Positions 53,546-61,402 of a stretch of DNA of 64,000 nt are shown here, piece by piece. This DNA comes from Mycolicibacterium peregrinum (GTDB taxonomy: Bacteria > Actinomycetota > Actinomycetes > Mycobacteriales > Mycobacteriaceae). The stretch lies in the NCBI RefSeq assembly GCF_001665785.1, contig NZ_LZSO01000047.1, forward strand, positions 1 through 64,000, read 5' to 3'. Under the pieces are notes generated by a model. It saw only the letters and a program-made list of their open reading frames with translations. It had not been told where the DNA came from and made no database searches. The translations under genes were made by a program, and so were the position numbers. Numbering within the stretch: position 1 is the stretch's first letter; each line of letters starts with the position of its first letter.

Positions 53546-54328
53546 ATGGACCGTTTCTCAGATCGTCGTGTCATCGTCACCGGCGCGGGGTCGGGTATCG
53601 GCGCGGCCACGGTCGCCCGCCTGCTCGACGAAGGTGCGACGGTGGTCGGCTACGACATCTCCGCCGACGGCTTGGCGACGACTGCCGCGGCCGCCGAAGC
53701 TGCCGGCACCGCCAAGCAGCTCACCACGGCCGTCCTCGACATATCGCGCGAGGAGGACGTGATCGCCGCGGTGTCGGCGGCGGTGGCCGAGTTGGGCGGA
53801 CTCGAGGTTCTGGTCAATGTGGCTGCGATGCAGACCTGTTCGCACACGCACCAAACCACTCTGGAGGAATGGAACCGCACCTTGGCGGTCAACCTCACCG
53901 GCACCTTCCTCATGACGCGCCAGGCGCTCCCTGCTCTGCTCGAATCGGGACGAGGCGTCGTCGTGAACTTCACCTCCACCGCTGCAACGTTCGCGCACCC
54001 TTACATGGCTGCCTATGCAGCCAGTAAGGGCGGCATCCTCAGCTTCACCCACTCACTGGCACTGGAGTACTCGAAGCAAGGTCTGCGCGCGGTCAACATC
54101 CAGCCGGGTGGGGTCTCCACGGCCCTGGCCAACAGCACCCTGGACAAGATGCCCGAAGGCTACGACCTGGGCCTCTGGGCCAAGCAGACCCCGCTGCTGC
54201 ACGGCACCGAAAGCGCAATCCTCGGGGACCCGGGCGCAGTAGCATCGGTCATCGCCATGGTCGCCTCTGACGACGGCGCGTTCATCACCGGCACCGAGAT
54301 TCGCGTCGACGGCGGCGCGCACGCCTGA
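53546..54328 (+). CDS. SDR-family oxidoreductase
   Basis: 260 residues; GAAGGGACATCTG precedes the ATG at 53546. TGAGSGIG cofactor motif, NVAAMQT in place of NNAG, Ser in FTSTAA, Tyr/Lys in YAASKGG and VDGGAHA at the end. The NVAA variant is unusual but still found in active SDRs. It lies 17 bp after the 52452 gene and is followed by a SnoaL-like gene 20 bp on. Confidence 0.88.
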   Translation: MDRFSDRRVIVTGAGSGIGAATVARLLDEGATVVGYDISADGLATTAAAAEAAGTAKQLTTAVLDISREEDVIAAVSAAVAELGGLEVLVNVAAMQTCSHTHQTTLEEWNRTLAVNLTGTFLMTRQALPALLESGRGVVVNFTSTAATFAHPYMAAYAASKGGILSFTHSLALEYSKQGLRAVNIQPGGVSTALANSTLDKMPEGYDLGLWAKQTPLLHGTESAILGDPGAVASVIAMVASDDGAFITGTEIRVDGGAHA

Positions 54329-54348
54329 GCAGTGGAAGGAATGTGGGC

Positions 54349-54792
54349 ATGGATTCAGCCGCCTTGGGAGTGCTTCGCGACGAGCGAGACATCGAACGGG
54401 CGCTGAATCTGTTTGCCCGCGCCATGGACAACCGGGACTGGGCGGCGATGGCCGCGATCCTGGCCGATGACGCCGAAGGAGATTTCGGCACCGGACGCCT
54501 GGTGGGCGCTGCCGCGATCGTCGACATGATTCGCGGATTCCTCGACAGTTGTGGCCCCACCCAACATCTTTTGGGAAACATCATCATCGATGTCGTCGAC
54601 GACACCGCCACGAGCAAGGCCTACATCCGCGACGTTCACCTGAATGCGGCCGGCGACCCGTCAACCCGTTTCTACACGCTCGGCGACTACCACGACACCT
54701 GGCGGCGGGGCAGCGATGGTTGTTGGCGTATCACCGAGCGCGTCAAGGCCAACCGTGCGTATGTGGGTCCGCTGGAAATCTTTGGTAACTAA
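54349..54792 (+). CDS. SnoaL-like (NTF2-fold) protein
   Basis: 147 residues from the ATG at 54349 (AAGGA upstream; a GTG at 54343 is too close to that site). NTF2-fold pattern: ALNLFARAMDNRDWAAMAAILADDAEGDFG, GDYHDTWRRGSDGCWRITER. It belongs to the SnoaL_4-like group of small dehydratases, isomerases or unknowns. The KSI catalytic residues at the expected places are not evident. It ends the operon with 52452 and the SDR. Confidence 0.82.
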   Translation: MDSAALGVLRDERDIERALNLFARAMDNRDWAAMAAILADDAEGDFGTGRLVGAAAIVDMIRGFLDSCGPTQHLLGNIIIDVVDDTATSKAYIRDVHLNAAGDPSTRFYTLGDYHDTWRRGSDGCWRITERVKANRAYVGPLEIFGN

Positions 54793-54819
54793 CCGGTTTC
54801 CCTCCGCATCAGCCGTGAG

Positions 54820-55434
54820 TCAGTCCTGTTTGGACAGAATCGGCAGGGCCTCGACAACCATCCGCATGCCAACCTGCAACGCGGCTCGGAGTCCGGCGAA
54901 GTCACCGTCCGCGACCCAGCGCACATATGCGTGTCTACACACCTGAATTACCAATTGTGCTGGCAATTCTCGCGTGTTCGGATTGTTGCCCAGGTCGAAC
55001 CGGGCAGCCAAGAACTCGGTAATCGGGCCGATGAGGTCCTGCCCCCAGTCCAACCAGCGCAGCCGGTACTGGGGGTCGTTGATCACCAACGCCATGAAGG
55101 TGCGGTCAAACTCGACCGTTCCCCGTTTGGGGACTTCGGTGCTGAACGCCTCGACCAGCGCCTCGACAACATCGCCGTGCGGTTCAGCATGCGCAAGCAT
55201 CTCGACACTCAGTGTCCCGAACCGGCGAAACAACGGCAGGACCACATCCTCCTTCACCGGAAAGTGCCGGTGAAATGTGCGCGGCGCAATGCCGGCAGCG
55301 GTACAGATCCGGTCCACAGTGACCGAGGTCGAATCTTCCGCGAGGAAGAGATCGCGTGCGGCCAGCGCGATGTCGAATCGAAGCTCTTCGGCACGCCGCT
55401 CACTCAGCGTCGCCGGCTTACTGGCCTTCTCCAT
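54820..55434 (-). CDS. TetR-family regulator (TetR-2)
   Basis: 204 residues. The HTH covers TVDRICTAAGIAPRTFHRHFP; it is a paralogue of TetR-1 at 7472-8116 (LSERRAEELRFDIA, HFPVKEDVV, NDPQYRLRWLDW are shared in kind). It is divergent from the 55634 gene, with two candidate operators in the 199-bp gap. The 33-bp one matches the TetR-1 site, so the two regulators may recognise overlapping targets. Confidence 0.88.
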   Translation of the reverse strand: MEKASKPATLSERRAEELRFDIALAARDLFLAEDSTSVTVDRICTAAGIAPRTFHRHFPVKEDVVLPLFRRFGTLSVEMLAHAEPHGDVVEALVEAFSTEVPKRGTVEFDRTFMALVINDPQYRLRWLDWGQDLIGPITEFLAARFDLGNNPNTRELPAQLVIQVCRHAYVRWVADGDFAGLRAALQVGMRMVVEALPILSKQD

Positions 55435-55513
55435 CTGCGATTCCTCCCTTCTGAACAGCGCATTCGATCATATCGGCGGTGAGCGCCTGCTAGTCCTCAC
55501 AGCTCGACGCACC

Positions 55514-55528
55514 TCCCGGTGACCGGGA
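55514..55528. promoter_or_regulatory. 15-bp palindrome, perfect copy
   Basis: TCCCG-GTGAC-CGGGA matches the recurring consensus at all 15 positions, continuing with A. It lies 80 bp from the TetR-2 start and 105 bp before the 55634 gene. Confidence 0.65.
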
Positions 55529-55569
55529 ATCGGCCGGCGTCCCTTGGACGTCCGCCATTAATTTTGCGT

Positions 55570-55602
55570 TGTCAGATTCTGCCATATGGGCAGAATCTGA
55601 CA
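55570..55602. promoter_or_regulatory. 33-bp operator, copy 2 (TetR-2 / 55634 gene)
   Basis: A perfect inverted repeat with 14-bp arms (TGTCAGATTCTGCC and its complement) around a five-base centre ATATG. It ends 31 bp before the GTG of the 55634 gene. The length equals that of the element at 8187-8219, and 24 of 33 bases agree. Confidence 0.85.
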
Positions 55603-55633
55603 CCAAATCGTGGCAGCCACTTAGGAGGAATCC

Positions 55634-56563
55634 GTGACAACCGAAACCGACGAATACACCGCTGAGGGCGAGGAACTCAACTACGACGACTACACCCACG
55701 ACTTCATGGGCAAGGTCGGAAACATCCAGGACTTTTCGCGCGACTTTCTTCTCGGCCTGGCCCGAGTGTTCGAAGATGTCTTGAACTTCGTCCCCTACGC
55801 CCACGTCAAGATCTATTCAGAGAAGGTCGGCATCAACGCCGCCATGGACGTTGCCGCCGACGTTTCCAGGGCAGGAATGCGACAGGTAATGCCAATGGGA
55901 CGCTTCATCGCGCCTCCGGGATGGGACTGGAAGAACGCGCAGTACCAGGCCATCCCGTTCGATGTTCAGACCGAGGACCTGACGAAGCCCGCGTTGATCC
56001 GGTTGATCAAGACCTACTGGGACCAATACCTCAAGGGCCACAACTACTTCATCGACCAGTGGACGAAGATCATCCCAGAGGAGGAGGTCTGGCTCGGGTT
56101 ACCCGACATGTACCAGCTCATCATCGACTACCAGTACCCGAAACTTGCGAAGGTCTTCAAGATCGAGCCTGTGCACGTCGTCGACTTCCTCAAGCTGGCG
56201 GTACTGAGCATCGACGGAACCTTGGGCTACGGCGGCGAGTACATCGTCTACAACCCCGATCACGTCGTCCTGAACATGCGTCGGTGCGAGGTGCTCCAGA
56301 AATACACCGATGAGGGCCTCTACCCACCGGCGCGGGCATGGACGAACTGCACCTTCGAGCAACGCATCTCAGCTCCGTTCTTCCCAGGCTGCAAGCTCGC
56401 CATCAACCTGCCGCCCAAGGACTTCAAGTTCGCCGACGGCGAGCCCTTCTGCGTCTGGACCTACACCCGAGGAGACGAGAACCACGCGGCCGCAGCGGCC
56501 GCGCCAGACCCCCGCGCCAGCGCGATGAAGAAGATTCCGATCATGCCGGTGTCGTCTACGTAG
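55634..56563 (+). CDS. Conserved protein of unknown function
   Basis: 309 residues; AGGAGG lies five bases before the GTG at 55634. I do not recognise the family. It has no signal peptide; the composition is rich in aromatic residues, with a Tyr/Trp-rich middle (WDWKNAQYQAIPFDVQTEDL) and a Cys-containing C-terminal part (FFPGCKLAI, PFCVWTYTRG) before a disordered Ala-rich tail. Its promoter region carries both the perfect 15-bp palindrome and the perfect 33-bp operator, so it is among the most tightly controlled genes in the window. A catabolic or ligand-binding role is inferred from that alone. Confidence 0.75.
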   Translation: MTTETDEYTAEGEELNYDDYTHDFMGKVGNIQDFSRDFLLGLARVFEDVLNFVPYAHVKIYSEKVGINAAMDVAADVSRAGMRQVMPMGRFIAPPGWDWKNAQYQAIPFDVQTEDLTKPALIRLIKTYWDQYLKGHNYFIDQWTKIIPEEEVWLGLPDMYQLIIDYQYPKLAKVFKIEPVHVVDFLKLAVLSIDGTLGYGGEYIVYNPDHVVLNMRRCEVLQKYTDEGLYPPARAWTNCTFEQRISAPFFPGCKLAINLPPKDFKFADGEPFCVWTYTRGDENHAAAAAAPDPRASAMKKIPIMPVSST

Positions 56564-56652
56564 GAACCCTGCGGCGCCCCGGTCGCCGTGCAATGCCTCG
56601 GCGACTGGGGCACTGTGCAACCCAACACAGGTAATGCAGTCCGATTCCGAGT

Positions 56653-56667
56653 GCCCGGTGAGCGAGA
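56653..56667. promoter_or_regulatory. 15-bp palindrome copy upstream of the KstR-like gene
   Basis: GCCCG-GTGAG-CGAGA matches 13 of 15 positions and lies 43 bp before the GTG at 56711. A copy here would allow autoregulation. Confidence 0.5.
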
Positions 56668-56710
56668 GCACGGATGCTCAATCGACTGAGCCGAACCTAG
56701 TCTTGGCATC

Positions 56711-57337
56711 GTGAGGTCATCTGAGTTGAATGTGGAGACGGCGCTGTGCCGGCCGAATCACGAAACACACTCGGGGACAACAGAACTTACCGCACGCCGG
56801 ATGGCGCGTCGCGAGCGGATCGTCAATGCTGCGATGTCACTGGCCCTGAAGGGCTACGACGCATGCCAGATCCGTACCGTCGCCGCGACGGCAGGCATGT
56901 CGTCCAGCACTGTGTACCAATACTTCCCATCGAAGGACGACCTGCTGCTCGCATGTTTTTACGAATGGCTGTGGGATTTCGAAACTGAGTATCGTTGCGG
57001 CACCAGCGACACGGATCCGTTTCAGCGTCTGTTGCAGGTCTCCCTGGCACTCACCGGCAGGCTCTGCTCCTCGCCACGATTTGCCGAAGCCATGATTCGC
57101 CCGTACCTCTATGCCGACGGCGCTGCTGCGACCCAGGCCGACCTGGTGCGACGGCAGACCGTTCGGATCTTTGTTCGTGCCGTCGGAGGCGAGAATTCGG
57201 CAACGAGGGAGATCGGCGCTGCCGAAATCCTCTCCGACGTGTGGATGTCCAATGTCGCCGCATTCGCTCAGCAGCGCATCGCGGTGGGGGAACTGTCAGA
57301 ACGGATCGCCCGTACCGTCGGGCTCCTGAAGGGGTAG
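56711..57337 (+). CDS. KstR-like TetR-family regulator
   Basis: 208 residues from the GTG at 56711. The HTH is RTVAATAGMSSSTVYQYFPS. The ligand domain follows KstR closely in key segments: DPFQRLLQV, AEAMIRPYLYADGAAATQAD and ISDVWxSN as LSDVWMSNVAAF. KstR represses cholesterol catabolic genes and responds to a cholestenoate-CoA ligand. This paralogue has a different recognition helix, so its operator probably differs. It sits beside kshA and kstD, and a 15-bp palindrome precedes it. The N-terminus is about 30 residues longer than the HTH requires. Confidence 0.83.
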   Translation: MRSSELNVETALCRPNHETHSGTTELTARRMARRERIVNAAMSLALKGYDACQIRTVAATAGMSSSTVYQYFPSKDDLLLACFYEWLWDFETEYRCGTSDTDPFQRLLQVSLALTGRLCSSPRFAEAMIRPYLYADGAAATQADLVRRQTVRIFVRAVGGENSATREIGAAEILSDVWMSNVAAFAQQRIAVGELSERIARTVGLLKG

Positions 57338-57354
57338 CCGACGGTCTCCGGGCT

Positions 57355-57639
57355 TCACGACGTCTCGTCGACGACCCGCAACGCTCCCGAACTCACCGCG
57401 TCGACGATGGAAACGCCCAGAGCCGAGCAGGCGAGGAACAAACCGTGCCCACCGTTGCCGGCCAATTGCGCAGCTGTGCAACGCTCTTCGCAGCGGGCCA
57501 GGGCAGTACCGGTCCACTGAACACTGGTCTGGTTCCAGCTGCTCTTGCGCACCTCGACGCCGGCGCCGCAGCGTGTGCACGTCACCGGCGTCATCGGAGC
57601 GTCGTCGAGACGATTGTCCGGGCGGACGGCCATTCTCAC
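57355..57639 (-). CDS. Small CxxC protein coupled to KshA
   Basis: 94 residues from the GTG at 57639, overlapping the kshA stop (GTGA); ATGs at 57633 and 57594 are alternatives. The core begins MTPVTCTRCGAGVEV, a Cys-x-x-Cys pair, with two further cysteines in RCEERC and one in LACSAL. It may bind zinc or a metal centre. Translational coupling to the Rieske oxygenase suggests an accessory role, such as assembly or electron transfer, but the function is unknown. Confidence 0.72.
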   Translation of the reverse strand: MRMAVRPDNRLDDAPMTPVTCTRCGAGVEVRKSSWNQTSVQWTGTALARCEERCTAAQLAGNGGHGLFLACSALGVSIVDAVSSGALRVVDETS

Positions 57640-58781
57640 CCCACGGATCCGGAGGTGGCGGCGCGGGCAGCCAGATTGGCTTCCACTTCCCTCATCCAGG
57701 CCTCGTACGGCCGGGTGGTGTCCAGCTCGAACTCGAAGCGGTCCACCATGTCCGGCGCGACGTCCGCCGCATCGACATAGAACTGCTCATACCAGCGCCG
57801 CAGCTGGTACACCGGCCCGTCCTCTTCCACGAGCAGCGGATTGTCGATCCGGGTCTTGTTGCGCCAGATCTCGACGTCCTGCTCGAATCCCATCTTGACG
57901 AAGTCGCCGAGTGCGATGGCGGTCTCCATGGCGAGTTCCTCCGGCATGGCCGCATTCTTCTCCACCACGATGCCGTACTGCAGCACAAACGAATTGGCGT
58001 CGATCGGGTAGTGGCAGTTGATCAAGACCGTGCGCTGGTCGAACTCCTGGTAGTGATACGTCAGATCGTCGATCATGAACGACGGGCCGTGGTAGGCGGC
58101 CAGCGAGGTGGTGCCGAGCAGCTTGGACCCCTCGGGATCGCCGATATCCGGCCGGCCCGCACTCTTCATGTACTGAGTCGCGACTTGACCTTCGAAGATG
58201 TTCTTGAAATGCGTGGGAAGCGAACCGTGGATGTAGAAGAAATGCGCCATGTCGACGACGTTGTCGATGATCTCGCGGCAGTTGGTATTGACCACCGTGG
58301 TGTACCAGTGCCATTCGGTCCACCCGTCGCTGGTGGCCCCCTCGATGCGCGGAATCGTCACGTCCGCCGGCGGCGGCTTGCGCTCCGGGTCATTCCAGAC
58401 GAACAGCATGCCGTCCTGTTCCAGCGTGGGCCAGGCCGCGGTCCTTGCCAATCGCGGGGTGCGCTTGCTGTAGGGCACCATCTTGCAGCGGCCGTCACCG
58501 CCCCAGCGCCAATCGTGAAACGGGCAGGCGATCTCGTTGCCCTTCACCGTCCCCTGCGAAAGGTCTCCGCCCATGTGCCTGCAGTAGCCGTCGAGCACGT
58601 TGATGGCGCCGTCCTGCCCCCGGAACACCACCAGCTTCTGCCCGAAGGCGTTGATCTGGTGCGGCTCTCCATCACCGAATTCGCGGACCAACCCCAGGCA
58701 GTGCCAGCCGCGGGCGAATCTGGTGGGCACCGAACCGGCCTCGATCAACCGAATTTCGTCGGTATCTGCGTGCGTCGTCAT
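57636..58781 (-). CDS. kshA: 3-ketosteroid 9-alpha-hydroxylase oxygenase component
   Basis: 381 residues, against 386 for M. tuberculosis KshA. The Rieske [2Fe-2S] ligands are Cys67/His69 (DGYCRHMGGDL) and Cys86/His89 (ACPFHDWRWGGDGRC). The mononuclear iron site lies in DNVVDMAHFFYIHG (Asn174, His180, His185). Near-identical KshA phrases include GWHCLG, KNIFEGQVATQYM, NCHYP and VYQLRRWYEQFYVD. With KshB it hydroxylates C9 of 3-ketosteroids, and with KstD it opens ring B. It is divergent from kstD and followed by a coupled CxxC protein. Confidence 0.95.
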   Translation of the reverse strand: MTTHADTDEIRLIEAGSVPTRFARGWHCLGLVREFGDGEPHQINAFGQKLVVFRGQDGAINVLDGYCRHMGGDLSQGTVKGNEIACPFHDWRWGGDGRCKMVPYSKRTPRLARTAAWPTLEQDGMLFVWNDPERKPPPADVTIPRIEGATSDGWTEWHWYTTVVNTNCREIIDNVVDMAHFFYIHGSLPTHFKNIFEGQVATQYMKSAGRPDIGDPEGSKLLGTTSLAAYHGPSFMIDDLTYHYQEFDQRTVLINCHYPIDANSFVLQYGIVVEKNAAMPEELAMETAIALGDFVKMGFEQDVEIWRNKTRIDNPLLVEEDGPVYQLRRWYEQFYVDAADVAPDMVDRFEFELDTTRPYEAWMREVEANLAARAATSGSVG

Positions 58782-58824
58782 GGCCCCATTGAACTGCGGT
58801 GACGGACCGGCGGGAAGGTCAGTG

Positions 58825-58839
58825 TTCCGCTCAACAGGA
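58825..58839. promoter_or_regulatory. 15-bp palindrome copy, kshA / kstD divergent promoter
   Basis: TTCCG-CTCAA-CAGGA matches 12 of 15 consensus positions, located between the divergent kshA (58781) and kstD (58884) starts. Confidence 0.4.
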
Positions 58840-58883
58840 GACAGGAATCAACTCTGCCTGTTGTCGCCCTATCGTCTTCGGGC

Positions 58884-60587
58884 GTGACCGCCACCACCCA
58901 CAAGACCATTCCCGCCGGACTGACCGTTGCCGCCACCGACGTAGACCTTCTCGTCGTCGGATCCGGTACCGGCCTGGCCGCCGCCCTGGCAGCCCGAGAG
59001 CAGGGATTGTCCGTTCTCGTCGTCGAGAAGTCGTCCTACGTCGGCGGCTCGACGGCCCGATCCGGCGGTGCACTCTGGCTGCCGTCGAGCCCGGTGATCG
59101 AGGACTGCGGCGGCAACGACCCCGTATCCCGGGCACACACGTACCTGGAATCGGTGGTCGGGGATTCCGCGCCACGGGAGCGCTCCGCCGCATACCTCGA
59201 CAACCTGCCGGCAACGGTCGAAATGTTGCGCCGAACCACGCCCATGAAGCTGTTCTGGGCCAAGGAGTACTCCGACTATCACCCCGAGGCACCCGGTGGA
59301 TCAGCGGCGGGGCGCACCTGCGAATGTCGCCCACTCGACACGGCTGTCCTCGGCGAATACCTGGCCGACCTGCGGCCCGGCGTCATGGAAGTCAAGATTC
59401 CGATGCCGACCACCGGTGCCGACTACCGCTGGCTGAACCTGATGAGCCGGGTGCCACGAAAAGGGCTGCCCACCATCGCCAAACGACTTGCACAGGGCAT
59501 CGGCGGCCTCGCGCTCGGCAGGCGCTACGCCGCCGGTGGCCAGGCGCTGGCCGCGGGCCTGTTCGCCGGAGCAATTCGTGCCGGGATCCCGATCTGGCTC
59601 GACACCTCACTGACCGAGCTGGTCACCGACGGAGGCCGAGTCACCGGCGCCGTCGTGCAGCATGGGGACAAGACGTACACCGTCACCGCCCGGCGCGGTG
59701 TCGTGCTCGCGGCCGGCGGCTTCGATCACCACATGGACATGCGCCGCAAATTCCAGTCCGAGTCTCTGGGAAGCAATCTCAGTCTGGGTGCAGAATCCAA
59801 CACCGGCGACGCCATCCGGTTGGGCCAGGATGTCGGTGCCGACATCACTTTGATGGACCAATCCTGGTGGTTCCCTGCCGTCGCCCCACTGACGGGCGCC
59901 GCCCCAGCGGTGATGCTCGCCGAGCGATCGCTGCCCGGGTCGTTCATCGTCGACCACACCGGTCACCGGTTCGCCAACGAATCGGCCGACTACATGAGCT
60001 TCGGGCAACGTGTCCTGGAGCTCGAAAAAGCCGGTACGCCGGTCGAAGACATGTGGATCGTCTTCGACCAGCAATACCGCAACAGCTACGTCTTTGCCGC
60101 CGAACTGTTTCCGCGGATGCCCATCGCGCAAGCCTGGTACGACGCCGGAATCGCGGTCAAGGCAGACAATTTCACCGAGCTGGCAGCCAAGATGCAGGTA
60201 CCGGAGGACAGCTTCTCTGCCACCGTCAGGCGCTTCAACGAGAACTCGTTCGCCGGTGAGGATCCCGACTTCGAACGCGGCCGCAGTGCGTACGACCGTT
60301 ACTACGGCGACCCCACGGTCACACCGAACCCGAACCTGCGCCCACTGGTGAAAGGCCCGTTCTACGCGGTCAAGATGGTGCTCAGCGACCTGGGTACGTG
60401 CGGCGGTCTGCGAGCCGACGCCCAAGCTCGCGTGCTTCGCGAGGACGGCACCGTCATCGACGGGCTGTACGCGATCGGCAACACCGCCGCCAACGCATTC
60501 GGCCACACCTATCCCGGTGCCGGGGCAACCATCGCGCAGGGGTTGGTCTACGGCTATATCGCCGCACTCGACGCGGCGGGCCGGTAA
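58884..60587 (+). CDS. kstD: 3-ketosteroid delta1-dehydrogenase
   Basis: 567 residues from the GTG at 58884, typical KstD length. N-terminal FAD motif GSGTGLAAALAAREQGLSV, then YVGGSTARSGGALWLP, the internal GVVLAAGGF and the C-terminal GLYAIGNTAANAFGHTYPGAG. KstD introduces the C1-C2 double bond into ring A of 3-ketosteroids, and the combination with KshA triggers opening of ring B. Divergent position relative to kshA is a textbook pairing. It ends 16 bp before the convergent PadR gene. Confidence 0.93.
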   Translation: MTATTHKTIPAGLTVAATDVDLLVVGSGTGLAAALAAREQGLSVLVVEKSSYVGGSTARSGGALWLPSSPVIEDCGGNDPVSRAHTYLESVVGDSAPRERSAAYLDNLPATVEMLRRTTPMKLFWAKEYSDYHPEAPGGSAAGRTCECRPLDTAVLGEYLADLRPGVMEVKIPMPTTGADYRWLNLMSRVPRKGLPTIAKRLAQGIGGLALGRRYAAGGQALAAGLFAGAIRAGIPIWLDTSLTELVTDGGRVTGAVVQHGDKTYTVTARRGVVLAAGGFDHHMDMRRKFQSESLGSNLSLGAESNTGDAIRLGQDVGADITLMDQSWWFPAVAPLTGAAPAVMLAERSLPGSFIVDHTGHRFANESADYMSFGQRVLELEKAGTPVEDMWIVFDQQYRNSYVFAAELFPRMPIAQAWYDAGIAVKADNFTELAAKMQVPEDSFSATVRRFNENSFAGEDPDFERGRSAYDRYYGDPTVTPNPNLRPLVKGPFYAVKMVLSDLGTCGGLRADAQARVLREDGTVIDGLYAIGNTAANAFGHTYPGAGATIAQGLVYGYIAALDAAGR

Positions 60588-60602
60588 GCGAGCTATCGGA
60601 GG

Positions 60603-61277
60603 TCAGTCGACGCCGTCTACATCTTCGGCGTCGGCTTTCCGTTCGATTTCGTACCAGTAGGCGGGATCTGGCCACGGTATCTTCGCGCCTTCACCGACTT
60701 TCGGGAACTTGGCCTCGGCCTCGTCGAGATCTTTGATCAGCTGCAGCGTGAGTTCCCGCTCGGACGCGTAGTAGCGATCCGCCCAATCCAACGCGATCTT
60801 CGCGTATGCCCACGCTGGATCAGCTCCGGACCAACGGGCCTCCTTGGCGGCGTCGCGTTGCATCCCATCCACATAGGCAAGATGCTCATGCAGCATCTGC
60901 TTCAGCGTGGCGGGGTCACTCAGGTGACCCATCGTCACCCGCATGAGCGCCGGGTGCTTCAACGACGGCGGATCCGGTGGTGCCTTCCGGGCCCACTGCG
61001 TGACGGCATCCAAACCGGATTCGGTGATCTTGTAGAGGCGGCGGTTTCGCGTACCGGTGCCGTCGACCCGCGAGGTGAGGTAGCCCATCTTTTCGAGCTT
61101 CTTCAGATCGGAGTAGATCTGGCTGTAAGCCGGGCTGCCGTAGTAATAGCGCATGCTCCAGTGGAGCCATTTACGGATGTCGTAGCCGGAGAGTTCTTGC
61201 TCATACGACAGCAACCCGAGCAGCGCCCAGCTGGTGGCGGCGAGCGCCGGCTTGGCTGCCTGCTCGGATTCTTCCAT
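60603..61277 (-). CDS. PadR-family regulator
   Basis: 224 residues from the ATG at 61277. The PadR winged HTH reads ALLGLLSYEQELSGYDIRKWL, IYSDLKKLEKMGYL and RRLYKITESG; a longer C-terminal helical domain follows (Vir_C type). It is convergent with kstD and divergent from hsaB, whose promoter region contains a palindrome copy. It may control hsaB or itself. The ligand is unknown. Confidence 0.9.
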   Translation of the reverse strand: MEESEQAAKPALAATSWALLGLLSYEQELSGYDIRKWLHWSMRYYYGSPAYSQIYSDLKKLEKMGYLTSRVDGTGTRNRRLYKITESGLDAVTQWARKAPPDPPSLKHPALMRVTMGHLSDPATLKQMLHEHLAYVDGMQRDAAKEARWSGADPAWAYAKIALDWADRYYASERELTLQLIKDLDEAEAKFPKVGEGAKIPWPDPAYWYEIERKADAEDVDGVD

Positions 61278-61319
61278 GGTGCAAGGGTAACAATCGAGGT
61301 CACGACACTTGTCCGGCCG

Positions 61320-61334
61320 AACCGCTGACCGGGA
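61320..61334. promoter_or_regulatory. 15-bp palindrome copy, PadR / hsaB divergent promoter
   Basis: AACCG-CTGAC-CGGGA matches 13 of 15 consensus positions and lies 68 bp before the hsaB start. Confidence 0.5.
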
Positions 61335-61402
61335 GACGCCGTTGCCCACGGTCCATGTCTCGACGAATCTGGTTGACGACACGAGATGAGGGAGACGCAG
61401 CG

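Noticed and set aside
58799..60259. 486-codon plus-strand frame overlapping kstD in another frame
   Set aside because: Arg-rich translation with no family features; kstD has all its FAD motifs in the other frame.
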